NCBI GenBank assembly: GCA_038501785.1
Contig: JBAMJR010000071.1
Coordinates: 1,323,501-1,387,500, forward strand
Length of the DNA stretch: 64,000 nt
Direction: 5' to 3'
From: Myoxocephalus aenaeus
Taxonomy: Eukaryota; Chordata; Actinopteri; Perciformes; Cottidae
Shown here piece by piece: positions 12,374-21,619 of this stretch. The notes beneath the pieces were generated by a model. It was not told the origin of the DNA. It made no database searches and saw only the letters and a program-made list of their open reading frames with translations. The translations under genes and the position numbers were made by a program. How positions within the stretch are numbered: the first letter of the stretch is position 1; the number at the start of each line of letters is the position of its first letter.

Positions 12374-12437
12374 GTGCTTGCTAAGGCAGCGCATATAATA
12401 AATTGGAAACGATACAGAGAAGATTAGCATGGCCCCT
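12374..12437 (+). pseudogene. Truncated U6 at array edge
   Basis: A long-unit promoter region and U6 nucleotides 1-64 are present. U6 breaks off after GGCCCCT and is joined to a gene promoter. The mirrored junction at 54349 has the same breakpoint, with one base different next to it. Confidence 0.9.
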
Positions 12438-12660
12438 CGCAGGCTCCCTGAAACCATTCTTTTGTCTCACCTTCTACGAGCCAATCACGCTATCCAAGCT
12501 TTTGCCGTCCAATCAGATGGCTCGTTTGTCTCACCTCCCGAACCTGTCCGGAAAGTCCCGAGTCTCCCTCAGTCTCCGCCATCTTGGATCCCCGCTACAG
12601 CGGACCACACTTCATCAGTCACCGGAGAAACAGAGACGTGAGACGTGAGTACAATACGAG
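12438..12660 (+). promoter_or_regulatory. CCAAT/YY1-type promoter and first exon
   Basis: This segment has two CCAAT boxes (gagccaatcacgc near 12480 and gtccaatcagatgg near 12509), then a GCCATCTTG YY1-type core near 12588, and ends with a plausible splice donor (acgtgagtaca, near 12646). The layout is typical of a TATA-less Pol II promoter with a short non-coding first exon. I infer that it drove the DUF6729-like gene downstream. The mirrored copy is at 54122-54348. Confidence 0.55.
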
Positions 12661-13070
12661 TACATTTTATTACACTTTATCAACGTCGTGCTTATGAACT
12701 GCTGTTACATATGACTGTGTAACATATTAGTGCTGTTATTAGTGCTGTTATTAGTGGCTGACAGTCCCGGAGTTACTTCTAATCAGCCAGTCTGCTCTGA
12801 CTGGTGGAGCTTTGTGTAGACAGTCACACGGTGGAGCTTTTTAAATATGTTAAAACTTTACTTTGCTTTACTAAAAACTTATAACGACACTCTATTTATT
12901 ATAACTCTGTGTTAACCAGCTGACGTCGCTGCTGTTTAAACCTGTTGTTCACGTGTTACTGACGTGTTGTTGTTGACGTGTTGCTCCTGCAGCGCTGAGC
13001 TGATAACACACTGCTGTCTGTTCAATGCACTTTATTAGAGATTATATATTATTATAGTATATAGAGGTTT
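12661..13070 (+). other. Intron-like sequence, no gene seen
   Basis: AT-rich sequence between the predicted first exon and the hAT insertion. It is mirrored in the right arm at about 53695-54110. It contains a short direct repeat of tgctgttattag near 12731. I see no conserved element. Confidence 0.5.
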
Positions 13071-13499
13071 GTGTAGACCAGGGGTGGGCAAACTTTTTGG
13101 CTCAGGGGCCACATTGAATTAAAAAATTTGACAGACGGGCCGGGCCAGTATCAGATGGATGGAGATTTTACAACTCTAAAACTGTTGTAGTACAAACCCT
13201 GTCTCCGGCGACAGAAAGTGATTCATATTACTGTAATTCTTCTAAAGTTAACGCTTTACGACATAATTAAAAAGGATTCTGACCGCTAAGAAGTGGAGCT
13301 TTTGTCTTTGGGATCAGTGGGGGAGGGGTGGAATTGCAAGTGTTGTGTGTGCGCTCTAGTTCAGCAGAACACGGCAGGCAGCGGTCCCCACGGCACGTAA
13401 AAACTGCTGTAACGCCTCTCTGTTCCCGACTTGATTTTCCCAAAGCACAATGATGGCAACAGACCAGCATCAATGTTTCTTCATGCTTATTTATTGCAC

Positions 13500-13619
13500 A
13501 GCGCTCTTTTAGGCTTTTCGTGTGTGTGTTCTTCTGCAGCAGAGCCGTGTGCGCAGCAGAAGGCATTACAGCGTCTTTCTGCTGCAGCAGAACACACACG
13601 AAAAGCCTAAAAGAGCGCT
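13500..13619. repeat. Long hairpin inside hAT
   Basis: Arms 13500-13542 and 13579-13619 are near-perfect inverted copies beginning agcgctcttttaggc, with a loop of about 36 nt. The hairpin is internal to the hAT and may act as a subterminal structure. Confidence 0.85.
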
Positions 13620-14352
13620 GAACTTTTTTTTTATATATTTTTTTAATGTTATAATAATTATAATACTCGGCGGGCCGTATATTAACTCACTGCACACTGG
13701 AGGTCATTTTCAGTCGATTTTCTCGATTTGACATAATTTTCTTAGATTCACCTTTTAAGGCACTTGCATATAAGATATATACCCATGTTTTACATCATAA
13801 ATTGCAGAACAATCTCAGCTATCTATATAATGAGGCACCATTGTCGTAAGGCAAAAGTGTAAAGAAAAAAACTTTATAATATGACACTAAAGCTGAAAAA
13901 TGGAATCTCGATTTTTGGAAATTCTTCATATCGCTTGAAAAAACCTAACTTTACTCAGGTGGTGACTCTGTTTAGGTGATGGCAATTGGTTTACCAAAGG
14001 TTTTAGGTTCACAAAAGCAGTGAAATATATGAATAAAATGTTAGATACATGTAAATAAATGTCTAAAACTAAAGTTTTTATTATCGTTTTTTGAGTAGAA
14101 ATATGGTCTTTCACAGCTTTCACCAAAATGATAAAAATGGGACTGAGAAATGACTTCATAGTGCAGATAAAGCTTCAGGGAGTGTGTGCAAATGAAAAAT
14201 GACGATCACAACAATTTTTTTTTTTTTTAAATAAAAATATGTATTATAAAAAAAAAAGAAAATATGTACAGAATATATATTCAGAAATATAAAACAGAAC
14301 AAAGACTAGACCATTTACAATATACAAGTATATATGCTTCAATGGCATATCC

Positions 14353-14505
14353 TCATGCCATGGCATGCCAGTCATGGAAACAGTTTCTGTTCAGCTGCAG
14401 GCAGAGGGGAACGTTACACGCCTCGCACTTCCACGCCGTGTCTTTTCTCACTTTCTTCATGCTGCAAAGCTCGCAAACCCTGCGACCCACCGTGGACTTA
14501 GTTGG
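14353..14505 (-). pseudogene. piggyBac transposase C-terminal zinc-binding domain, remnant
   Basis: Translated on the minus strand, this encodes a Cys/His-rich module with VCELC, WKCEAC, VPLC and CFHDWH, ending at a stop. That spacing is the C-terminal cysteine-rich domain of piggyBac transposases, which binds transposon ends. The catalytic core that should precede it is missing, so the protein is not functional. Confidence 0.8.
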
Positions 14506-15051
14506 AAGAACAGTTTGAAGAGTTCAATGGGTGTTGCTGTGGCACTGACATGTGGACCAGGTGTCCGGGCTGGAACTTGATGACGGGGGGAGCAGTGTCC
14601 GGGTCTTCATCCGTCCTCCAGGACAGCGTAGGTGCAGGTGGTGCACGTGCTGCTGTCTTTCTTGATCTGGCCTGAGGTGAAAGTAGTCGCCGGGGAGCAC
14701 GCGCCCTGTTTGCTGGAGATGGTGTCTTTAGTTGCCGTCCAACACGCTGCCTCTTTGCTGGCCAGGCTGGTCGGGGCGGCTGGTGCTCCTCTCTGTAAAA
14801 TAAATCAATACTAGTCAGTTGAAAGAAAGATGACGTAACGATTGAGCAGAATGCTCCGCATTGGATGTGTAAATATTATTCAGATCATGACGTAGTAACG
14901 TGAGAAGCAGTGTGCACCGCGTGGCTGGCTCTCGTGCTCTCGTGCACAGTGTACACATTACTAGTTTGTACACATTACTAGTTTGTACACATTACTAGTT
15001 TGCACCATGCAGCCTTACAGACACGTAACAAAGTTTAGTAACTACACTTAC

Positions 15052-15167
15052 CCATCTTCCTCAGAAGAACTAAAGCCTTCGAGCTCTGACGCGGTGTTGT
15101 CGTCCTCCTCGCTGCTCTCCAGAATCATGCGTTTTGCTTCCTCCGTGTTGAATCTCTTTGTCGTCAT
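15052..15167 (-). pseudogene. piggyBac transposase first exon, remnant
   Basis: A minus-strand ATG opens a short acidic N-terminus (MTTKRFNTEEAKRMILESSE, then a D/E/S-rich run) ending at GGTAAGT, a good donor. This pattern is usual for PGBD-type proteins. It cannot reach an intact catalytic domain here. Confidence 0.7.
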
Positions 15168-15602
15168 GATGTTGATTGTAAACTGTAGCGTGTGTACATG
15201 CTGAAGTGGGTTGTCCTTTTGAGATTTTCCTGAGTGTACATTGGTTGTTTAGTTCACGAAATGGCGACGGACATATGACTCAACTAATCACAGAGAAGGA
15301 TTTTTTTTAATTTTTTTTTCAGCGTCAGATGACACACTGCTGCCCTTTCGCTTGCTTGATGATGTTAAAATTATGCTGGGCTCTGCCTGGGCAGGCACCC
15401 GGAAGCAGGAAGCCGTCTCTTTCCGCCAGACGTAAAATTATATTTTTGCGATGTATTATTGGGGTGCTGTGAATATTTTAGAAACTTAGAGAAAAGTTTC
15501 AAGTGTCACCACGCGAAACCGCGGGCTCAGTGGACGAAGGGTTAATACTCGGCGGGCCGTATCCGGCCCGCGGGCCGTAGTTTGCCCACCTCTGGAGTAG
15601 AC

Positions 15603-15916
15603 AGTCACACAATGGAGCTTTGTTGTTAACATGTTCAAACTTGACTTTACTAAAAACTTCTAACAACAGTATTTATTCTGACTGTTAGCAGCTAACGTTG
15701 CTGCTGTTTAAACCTGTTGTTCACGTGTTGCTCTGCTGCTGCTGCCCTCTGAGCTGTCTGTTCAATACACTGTTATATATTATATATTACATATTACATT
15801 CCTATATATATTGTGTTATTATTGAACATTCATGAGTGACTTACTGCGCGTTCGTCAGTGGAAAAACTGAAGACGAGTGGAGGGGTTACATCATACACAT
15901 ATACATATACATATAC

Positions 15917-15978
<62 letters not shown>

Positions 15979-16097
15979 GTTTCTTATTCCTTTGTATTTA
16001 TTTATTTACTATTCATTATTTATTTTGTGTTTGTTTTTATTTCAATAAAAGTCTTGCAATCTGAACTTTGTTTGAAGCTGACGATAAATAACTGAAC
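15603..16097 (+). other. Intron remainder with AT microsatellite
   Basis: This continues the intron after the hAT. It includes a (tacata)/(ta) microsatellite at about 15895-15983. The right-arm counterpart (53345-53392) is about half as long. Relative to the right arm, about 215 bp next to 16083 is absent here. Confidence 0.6.
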
Positions 16098-17375
16098 ATG
16101 GACTATGAAGGTCTCCAACGGTGAGACTCTCTACAAATATGAATGTGTCCTCTCTTAAATATCGGCCCTATATTAACCCACGCTTTTCTCTCCACGACTC
16201 TTTCAGCTGCCTCCTCGGCGGTCCCTCGTCCTCGAGGACTACGTGAACATCCAGGAGGCAGTGCTGGCCACGAGGCTGACGGCTCAGACGGAGATCCAGC
16301 TGTTTGAGCTGAAGCACCCTGACCCAGTGGTGAGTTCAACATGGAGCTGTTGTTTTATAATCTGTGATTTCATGTTTGATGAAGAGTCTCCAGGTTCTCT
16401 CGGCGCCAGAAGGCTGAAGGGAGGTCTGTGCGGCGTCGTCCCTGCAGCAGCTGTTGCCGTCCAGGACGGCTCCTCCTCCGAGGGAGTGCAGGACAGCAGG
16501 GTGGGATTCGGGGACCGCGCTGGACTCTCTACCGGGAGTCTTCAGACGCTGTAGTGCAGAGGCGAGTCGTGATCCAAACGTCACTGAGAAGCGTTTCCTG
16601 TTGTCGTCTAACGAGGCTTCGTCCCTCTCCACAGCTACAGGGTGTGGATCAGGAGAGCCCGCATTACTTCAAAGGGCTCCAGCACGGCCCACCTGAAGAG
16701 GGACGTGCTGGAGAGGGACCAGAAGAAGAAGAAGAAGCCTACTCAACGTCTGCTACAGCGACCTCGACAGGCCGCCTCCTCCGCCCCCAGGGCCTCCTCG
16801 TCTTCCTCGGGGCCTTCACATGCCAAACGGAGTAGGGTTCTCAAAGGTAAAGACATATTGCAGATGTGATATTGTAAGTTGCGTTGTCTGTTAACGTGGT
16901 TTCTACATGTGTGTGTGTGTGTGTGCTACAGGTTCCTCTCCCAGAGGGCTGGAGGAGCTCACTCTGCAGGGTGCAGCACCCGTGGGTGAGCCAGGCTCTG
17001 TTCACCAGGGGCCACAGAGGGAAGCCTGTGCTCAACACCGAGCTGCAGACCTGGTTTACCCTCCTGGCCCTCGCCGGGTGTACCGCCAGCCTCCGGCCTC
17101 GCTCCACGCCTTCTTCCAGCGGCCGTTCTTCCTCTGGTACCCTACAAGATGTGGCAGTGCCCCATCAGCTGCCCAGTCTGGACTCATCACATGACCGGAT
17201 GTGGTCTGAACAAGACCGTCCGCAGGGTCCTGGACAGAGACGGGTGGTACTTTATGGGCACAGAGTACCTGGAGTGTCACCGCTGTGGGAAGAAGTTGGC
17301 GTCCTGGTCCATGAGCATCATGGCCCAGCTGGGAGCGGGGAACAGGATGATGTTTCCAGCGGTGCTCAAATACAG
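16098..17375 (+). pseudogene. DUF6729-like gene, decayed (left copy)
   Basis: Candidate exons with splice-like borders are 16098-16120 (ATG), 16207-16329, 16635-16846 and 16932-17375. The last encodes FFLWYP, then MWQCPISCP, then GCGLNKTVRRVLDRDGWYFM, TEYLECHRCGKK and FPAVLKYR. This matches my recollection of the DUF6729 pattern (aromatic WxP, CxxxCP, GWY, CxxC, FPAVL); its function is unknown. A one-base loss in the run at 17140-17145 shifts the frame between WYP and MWQCP. No exons follow, so the gene is 3'-truncated. The first exon does not join in frame with the second. The right copy shares the frameshift. Confidence 0.65.
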
Positions 17376-17865
17376 GTACATCACACTTAATAATAATAAA
17401 TACATTTTGAATACATTTTTTATTGTATCTGTATATATAATACTGCTATTGTAGATTATTTACTGTTTTATTACGGTTTTACTGTGTATTCATATTACTT
17501 CTTTATTTCTCTTGCTGCTGTAATCCGGCAATTTCCCCACCGCGGGACAAATAAAGGATTTAAAAACCTTATCTTATCTTAAGGCTTTGACCTTAATAAG
17601 GGGACTTTGAACTCTGGGGGAGGGGAGGTGAGGAGGGGGGAGGAGCCTGATGGCCCCATCAGCTCTTCACAGCTCTCAAAGCTCACAACAAAGGCCTCAC
17701 ACTTCATTCACTCTGTGCTGCCTTTGTTCAAGGGTCAGGGTTCCTTCAGTTCAGCTGACAAAGTTCAGTGTGATGTGCGTGTTTGTATAAGTGTGTAAAA
17801 AACTATATCGTAAAAAAATCCTCAAATGTATTCAGAATTAAATCATAATCAAATCAAAAAGCAGC
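17376..17865 (+). other. Retroelement-like tail and unassigned sequence
   Basis: Around 17520-17580 lies a gcaatttccccaccgcggg / aataaa / ttatcttatctt tail of the kind that ends fish non-LTR elements. The rest (17590-17865) has no recognisable gene. All of it is mirrored at about 51269-51757. Confidence 0.45.
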
Positions 17866-18045
17866 AATAAGGAACGCTTGATGAATTTGCGTGTCATCCC
17901 AGAGCAGACCTGGGCATCTTACGGCCCGCGGCTCTCCCAGTCCGGCCCGGTGAGGTCCATCAAAAATGACAAATAAATAAATAAGATGCACGGCAAAAAT
18001 GAAAATGGTATCTTCTTTGTATCGTTGTAATTTTAGTATATGTGC
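17866..18045 (-). pseudogene. U6 pseudogene split by a hAT end fragment (left copy)
   Basis: The U6 3' part (17866-17900, complement) and 5' part (18011-18045, complement) are separated by 110 bp. The insert begins cagacctgggcatcttacgg and continues with a cggcccgcgg motif, like the terminus of the 13079 hAT. U6 bases around the AGC triad and stem-loop are lost. The mirrored copy is 51089-51268. Confidence 0.8.
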
Positions 18046-19031
18046 TATCGATATTCTCTGTTTCTGAAATTCTTTTTTTTATTTTTTTATTGGACTTTCC
18101 CTAGAGGGGCCATGCCAATCTTCTCTGTGTCGTTCTAATTTTAGTATATGTGCTATCGATCTTCTCTGTTTCTGAAATTCTTTAAAAACATTTTTATTGG
18201 ACTTTCCCTAGAGGGGCCATGCCAATCTTCTCTGTGTCGTTCTAATTTTAGTATATGTGCTATCGATCTTCTCTGTTTCTGAAATTCTTTTTTTATTTTT
18301 TTTATTGGACTTTCCCTAGAGGGGCCATGCCAATCTTCTCTGTGTCGTTCTAATTTTAGTATATGTGCTATCGATCTTCTCTGTTTCTGAAATTCTTTAA
18401 AAACATTTTTTTGGACTTTCCCTAGAGGGGCCATGCCAATCTTCTCTGTGTCGTTCTAATTTTAGTATATGTGCTATCGATCTTCTCTGTTTCTGAAATT
18501 CTTTTTTTATTTTTATTGGACTTTCCCTAGAGGGGCCATGCCAATCTTCTCTGTGTCGTTCTACTTTTAGTATATGTGCTATCGATCTTCTCTGTTTCTG
18601 AAATTCTTTTTTTTTTTTTATTGGACTTTCCCTAGAGGGGCCATGCCAATCTTCTCTGTGTCGTTCTAATTTTAGTATATGTGCTATCGATCTTCTCTGT
18701 TTCTGAAATTTTTTAAATTTTTTTATTGGACTTTCCCTAGAGTGGCCATGCCAATCTTCTCTGTGTCGTTCTAATTTTAGTATATGTGCTATCGATCTTC
18801 TCTGTTTCTGAAATTCTTAAAAAAACATTTTTTTGGACTTTCCCTAGAGGGGCCATGCCAATCTTCTCTGTGTCGTTCTAATTTTAGTATATGTGCTATC
18901 GATCTTCTCTGTTTCTGAAATTCTTTAAAAACATTTTTATTGGACTTTCCCTAGAGGGGCCATGCCAATCTTCTCTGTGTCGTTCTAATTTTAGTATATG
19001 TGCTATCGATCTTCTCTGTTTCTGAAATTCA
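18046..19031 (-). repeat. Inner U6 5'-half satellite (left, short)
   Basis: About nine units of 104-110 bp. In U6 sense each reads GCACATATACTAAAATTAG, then AACGACACAGAGAAGATTGG, then CATGGCCCCT, then a non-U6 linker (ctagggaaagtccaat, poly-A, gaatttcagaaacagagaag). Only the U6 5' half is present, and the AGC triad is mutated to GGC, so units are not functional U6. Units vary mostly in the homopolymer linker. Confidence 0.9.
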
Positions 19032-19139
19032 TATATATTTTAATAAATTACAGTAAAACGTTGGACTTTTGTGTTCAACTGTAGTAATAATACATACAGT
19101 TGAAAACGATAAGTCAAAATATCAGTGGCGGCCCGTGGG
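19032..19139. other. Empty site of the right-arm L2 insertion
   Basis: Around 19075 the left arm reads continuously through ttgtgttcaactgtagtaat (written on +). The right arm at the mirrored point is interrupted by the L2 LINE between 39559 and 44686. Confidence 0.85.
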
Positions 19140-19860
19140 TTTTCTACCTCTAACAATTACATTTTAAAATATATATATTTTTTCCAAATATTTTTTTCTT
19201 CCAAATTGAATTTTTTTCTTCAAAATGTTTTTTTTTTTTATAAATAGTTTTTTTTTTAGATTTTTTTTTTTTGGGAAATTCTTTTTTTGGGGGATTTTTT
19301 TTTTAGGAGCAGTGCAATGAGAAAATAAGCTAATAGGGAAAGACAATGATAATACATGTATTTGTGAAAAACAATTATATTATAAAATAGATATATATTT
19401 TTTTTATTGAATTTTTTTCAAAATTGATTTATTTTTTTTATTTTTTATTTTTGTTTGAATTTTTTTTTAGAAATCACATTTTTTTTAGAAATATTTTTTT
19501 TGGGGATTTTTGTTTTAGGAGCTGTGCAATGAGAAAATAAGCTAATAGTGAAAAATTATGATAATACTTGTATGTGTGGAAAACAATTACATTATATAAT
19601 AGATTTTTATTTTTTTTTATTGAATTTTTTTCTTCCAAATGTATTTTTTTTTTTTAGAATTTTTTTTTTTTAGGATTTTTTTTTTAGGAGCTGTGCAATG
19701 AGAAAATAAGATAATAGGGAAAAGCAATGATAATACATGTATTTGTGAAAAACAATTACATTATAAAATAGATATAACTTTTAATTATTAAACTTTTAGA
19801 AATTTACATTTTAAAATTAAATTATAAAATCAGTTTAGGCCAGCAGAGAAGATTTAGCAG
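19140..19860. repeat. AT-rich block with tandem units
   Basis: Long T runs alternate with three copies of a core reading tgcaatgagaaaataagc followed by aatgataatac and aaaacaatta, starting near 19312, 19525 and 19693. The right arm (38985-39490) has two copies. No gene is visible. Confidence 0.8.
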
Positions 19861-19943
19861 GCCCTGACGGCCCGTCACTGCAAAATATACATAGCATTGT
19901 AAAAAAAATCGTGAAAAATCATTAAACAATCTTAAATTCACAT

Positions 19944-19949
19944 AAAAAA
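19944..19949 (-). terminator. Pol III terminator of solitary U6
   Basis: Six T residues on the minus strand, a short distance after the U6 3' end. Confidence 0.6.
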
Positions 19950-19953
19950 GCAG

Positions 19954-20001
19954 AAATAAGGAACGCTTCACGAATTTGCGTGTCATCCTTGCGCAGGGGC
20001 C

Positions 20002-20043
<42 letters not shown>

Positions 20044-20057
20044 AATCGAAATTACAC
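19954..20057 (-). ncRNA. Solitary U6 snRNA gene with rebuilt 5' stem (left copy)
   Basis: From the conserved GCACATATACTAAAATTGGA through GCGTTCC this matches canonical vertebrate U6, including ACAGAGA, AGC and the normal stem-loop apex CCTGCGCAAGG. The first 18 nt (GTGTAATTTCGATTGCAC) differ from U6 but still fold into a 7-bp stem with a UUCG loop, so structure is kept while sequence changed. A TATA box lies at -29. It looks more canonical than the array copies and is a good candidate for an expressed U6; a structured pseudogene is the alternative. The mirrored copy is 38743-38846. Confidence 0.75.
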
Positions 20058-20080
20058 AACTAACCAATGTTCCTGGGGGG

Positions 20081-20086
20081 TATATA
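20081..20086 (-). promoter_or_regulatory. TATA box of solitary U6
   Basis: TATATA on the minus strand, 29 to 24 bases upstream of the U6 start, the position expected for vertebrate U6 (type 3 Pol III). I cannot identify a convincing PSE further upstream. Confidence 0.6.
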
Positions 20087-20445
20087 AGGGGTTCTGCCCG
20101 GGAGAAACCTCCATGAAGGTCCTGGAGCCCGGGGGCTACATGAGGGAGCCGAAACCCGGCTTTAAATGCCTCTCTCTGGGCAGGAAACACAGGTCTGGGA
20201 GCTGCATGTGAAGCCCTGAACCTCCACTGGCTCCAGAACCTGGTCTTACCCGGTCTGACCCACTTCAGGTTCTGCCCGCCCTGGTGAGGAACTCAAGAGG
20301 CTGCTGGGAAACTATTCAGTGAGATCGTCTACGTCAGAGGGTCATGATTGGTGAGCTGCAGACGAGAGGACAAAAGGATCTGCTCACAGCTCCGCCTGCA
20401 TTCCTCCAAACGCCCTTTGACCCCCCCCAGGACACAGAGAGAGTG
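20087..20445. other. U6 upstream region, no gene seen
   Basis: GC-richer sequence upstream of the solitary U6, mirrored at about 38350-38713. Any PSE or distal element would lie here; none is recognised with confidence. Confidence 0.4.
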
Positions 20446-20858
20446 GCGGGGGAGGACGCATAGAGAGAGAGACGGGGGAGGACGCATAGAGAGAGAGACG
20501 GGGGAGGACGCATAGAGAGAGAGACGGGGGAGGACGCATAGAGAGAGAGACGGGGGAGGACGCATAGAGAGAGAGACGGGGGAGGACGCATAGAGAGAGA
20601 GACGGGGGAGGACGCATAGAGAGAGAGACGGGGGAGGACGCATAGAGAGAGAGACGGGGGAGGACGCATAGAGAGAGAGACGGGGGAGGACGCATAGAGA
20701 GAGAGACGGGGCACACGGAGAGAGAGACGGGGCACACGGAGAGAGAGACGGGGCACACGGAGAGAGAGACGGGGCACACGGAGAGAGAGACGGGGCACAC
20801 GGAGAGAGAGACGGGGCACACGGAGAGAGAACGGGGCACACGGAGAGAGAGACGGGGC
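20446..20858. repeat. Compound minisatellite (26-bp and 21-bp units)
   Basis: About ten 26-bp units (gggggaggacgcatagagag plus agac) are followed by about eight 21-bp units (ggggcacacggagagagaga plus c). The right arm (38008-38360) has fewer 26-bp units. The long open frames here are repeat artefacts. Confidence 0.9.
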
Positions 20859-21204
20859 ACGGAGCAGGAGGATGTTTGAGGATCCACAGCGAGACAGCAG
20901 CCTGAGGACAGAAAGCAGGAAACACAACACAGTCTCCAGCTGGAGTTTCACGCCTTCATCGTGTTGTTCTGCTGCAGATGAAGGTCTTCATCTTCAGTCT
21001 GCCTTCATAACCCAACCAGCACACGATCAGGACTGAGGGGGACAACAGGGACATCTAGTCCACCTCGTCCAGACTCCTTCTAGAGTCAAGAAGTGTGTTT
21101 AAAACAACAGGACTGTTTGTATTCTCTATTCACATCATGTGGGTTCTTCCTGCTTTCCGACTTCCTGTTTTCATTTAAAAAAATAAAAAAACTGGTGCAG
21201 TTTC

Positions 21205-21290
21205 ACCAACTCACCAGCAGGTGTCGCTCTAAGACCAGTGTGTGGAGAGAGGGGCACTGTGGTCTGCCTGCAGAACGAGGAGGGAAACAC
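21205..21290 (+). repeat. Dispersed repeat copy 1
   Basis: An 85-bp segment from cagtttcaccaactcaccag to gcagaacgaggagggaaa recurs at 21620-21705 with about 10 differences. Mirrored copies are near 37590-37670 and 37165-37255. Confidence 0.75.
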
Positions 21291-21619
21291 ACAAAGTACT
21301 GCATGAAACATGAGTACACGACTACTGGATGTATTTAAATACACTTTCACGTCCTTTATGGGAATTGTTGAACTGTTCAACGATAATGAATAATCAAACA
21401 CGTGCGGTTAAAGTATGCAGGGCAATCACCAAACCATATTCCCATAATACAGTCGCACAATTTAAATTTGTTTTTACTTATTCATAAAGAATAAACTCGA
21501 AAAACACAAATTCAGATTTTTTTAAATCCAGAGTTTGGACTCGAGGATTCGGCATGCGATGAACACACCAATCTTCTTTTATTATAATGAAAACGTAATT
21601 TTTTAAAATCCAATGCAGT

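Larger units (their letters stand above)
1..12437 (+). repeat. Left outer U6 satellite array
   Basis: This is a head-to-tail array of two unit types. Long units (458-459 bp) hold an upstream promoter-like region, a full 107-nt U6 sequence and a common 3' flank of about 190 bp. Short units (229-230 bp) lack the promoter and the 5' half of U6 and begin at the U6 3' half (CCTGCGAAAGG). By spacing I count 14 complete long units, one cut at each end, and about 24 short units. The copy of the common flank just upstream of each promoter usually reads gggctac and cctgaac, while other copies read ggactac and cctaaac, so unit types keep diagnostic variants. The array stops at 12437 inside a U6 copy, where a gene promoter begins. 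The same junction exists in the other arm, so the array predates the palindrome. Confidence 0.95.
13682..15545 (-). mobile_element. Internally deleted piggyBac-like element nested in hAT
   Basis: The element is bounded by TTAA (13682-13685 and 15542-15545), the piggyBac target. On the minus strand it keeps the first coding exon and the C-terminal cysteine-rich domain of a piggyBac transposase, but not the DDD catalytic core. The outer 450 bp at the 13.7-14.2 kb end match the piggyBac derivatives at 24.4-24.7 kb and 34.1-34.4 kb. A 20-bp hAT sequence (taatactcggcgggccgtat) lies on both sides, longer than a simple 4-bp duplication would give. Confidence 0.8.
13079..15594 (+). mobile_element. 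Non-autonomous hAT element, left arm only
   Basis: The ends are inverted repeats: caggggtgggcaaact at the left and, reversed from the right end, cagaggtgggcaaacta. The element is flanked by 8-bp target duplications gtgtagac (13071-13078) and gagtagac (15595-15602, one mismatch). The mirrored site in the right arm (near 53690) has a single uninterrupted gtgtagac, the empty site. Eight-bp duplications and this type of TIR are characteristic of hAT. No hAT transposase is visible; most of the interior is a nested piggyBac derivative. The insertion lies in what was intron 1 of the DUF6729-like gene. Confidence 0.92.

Noticed and set aside
1..12437. CRISPR array
   Set aside because: Units of 229-459 bp are near-identical throughout with no short repeat/unique spacer pattern, and the genome is eukaryotic.
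238..12457. Repeated open frames of 66 and 76 codons across the outer arrays
   Set aside because: They recur only because the U6 unit recurs. They overlap U6 RNA and its upstream region and have no protein-like composition.
15836..16095. Ile/Tyr-rich frames near 15.9 kb and 53.3 kb
   Set aside because: Translation of a (ta)n microsatellite.
20329..20951. Three overlapping frames of about 165-205 codons rich in Ser, Leu, Pro and Cys
   Set aside because: All three frames of a 26-bp/21-bp minisatellite are open at once, which is an artefact of the repeat.
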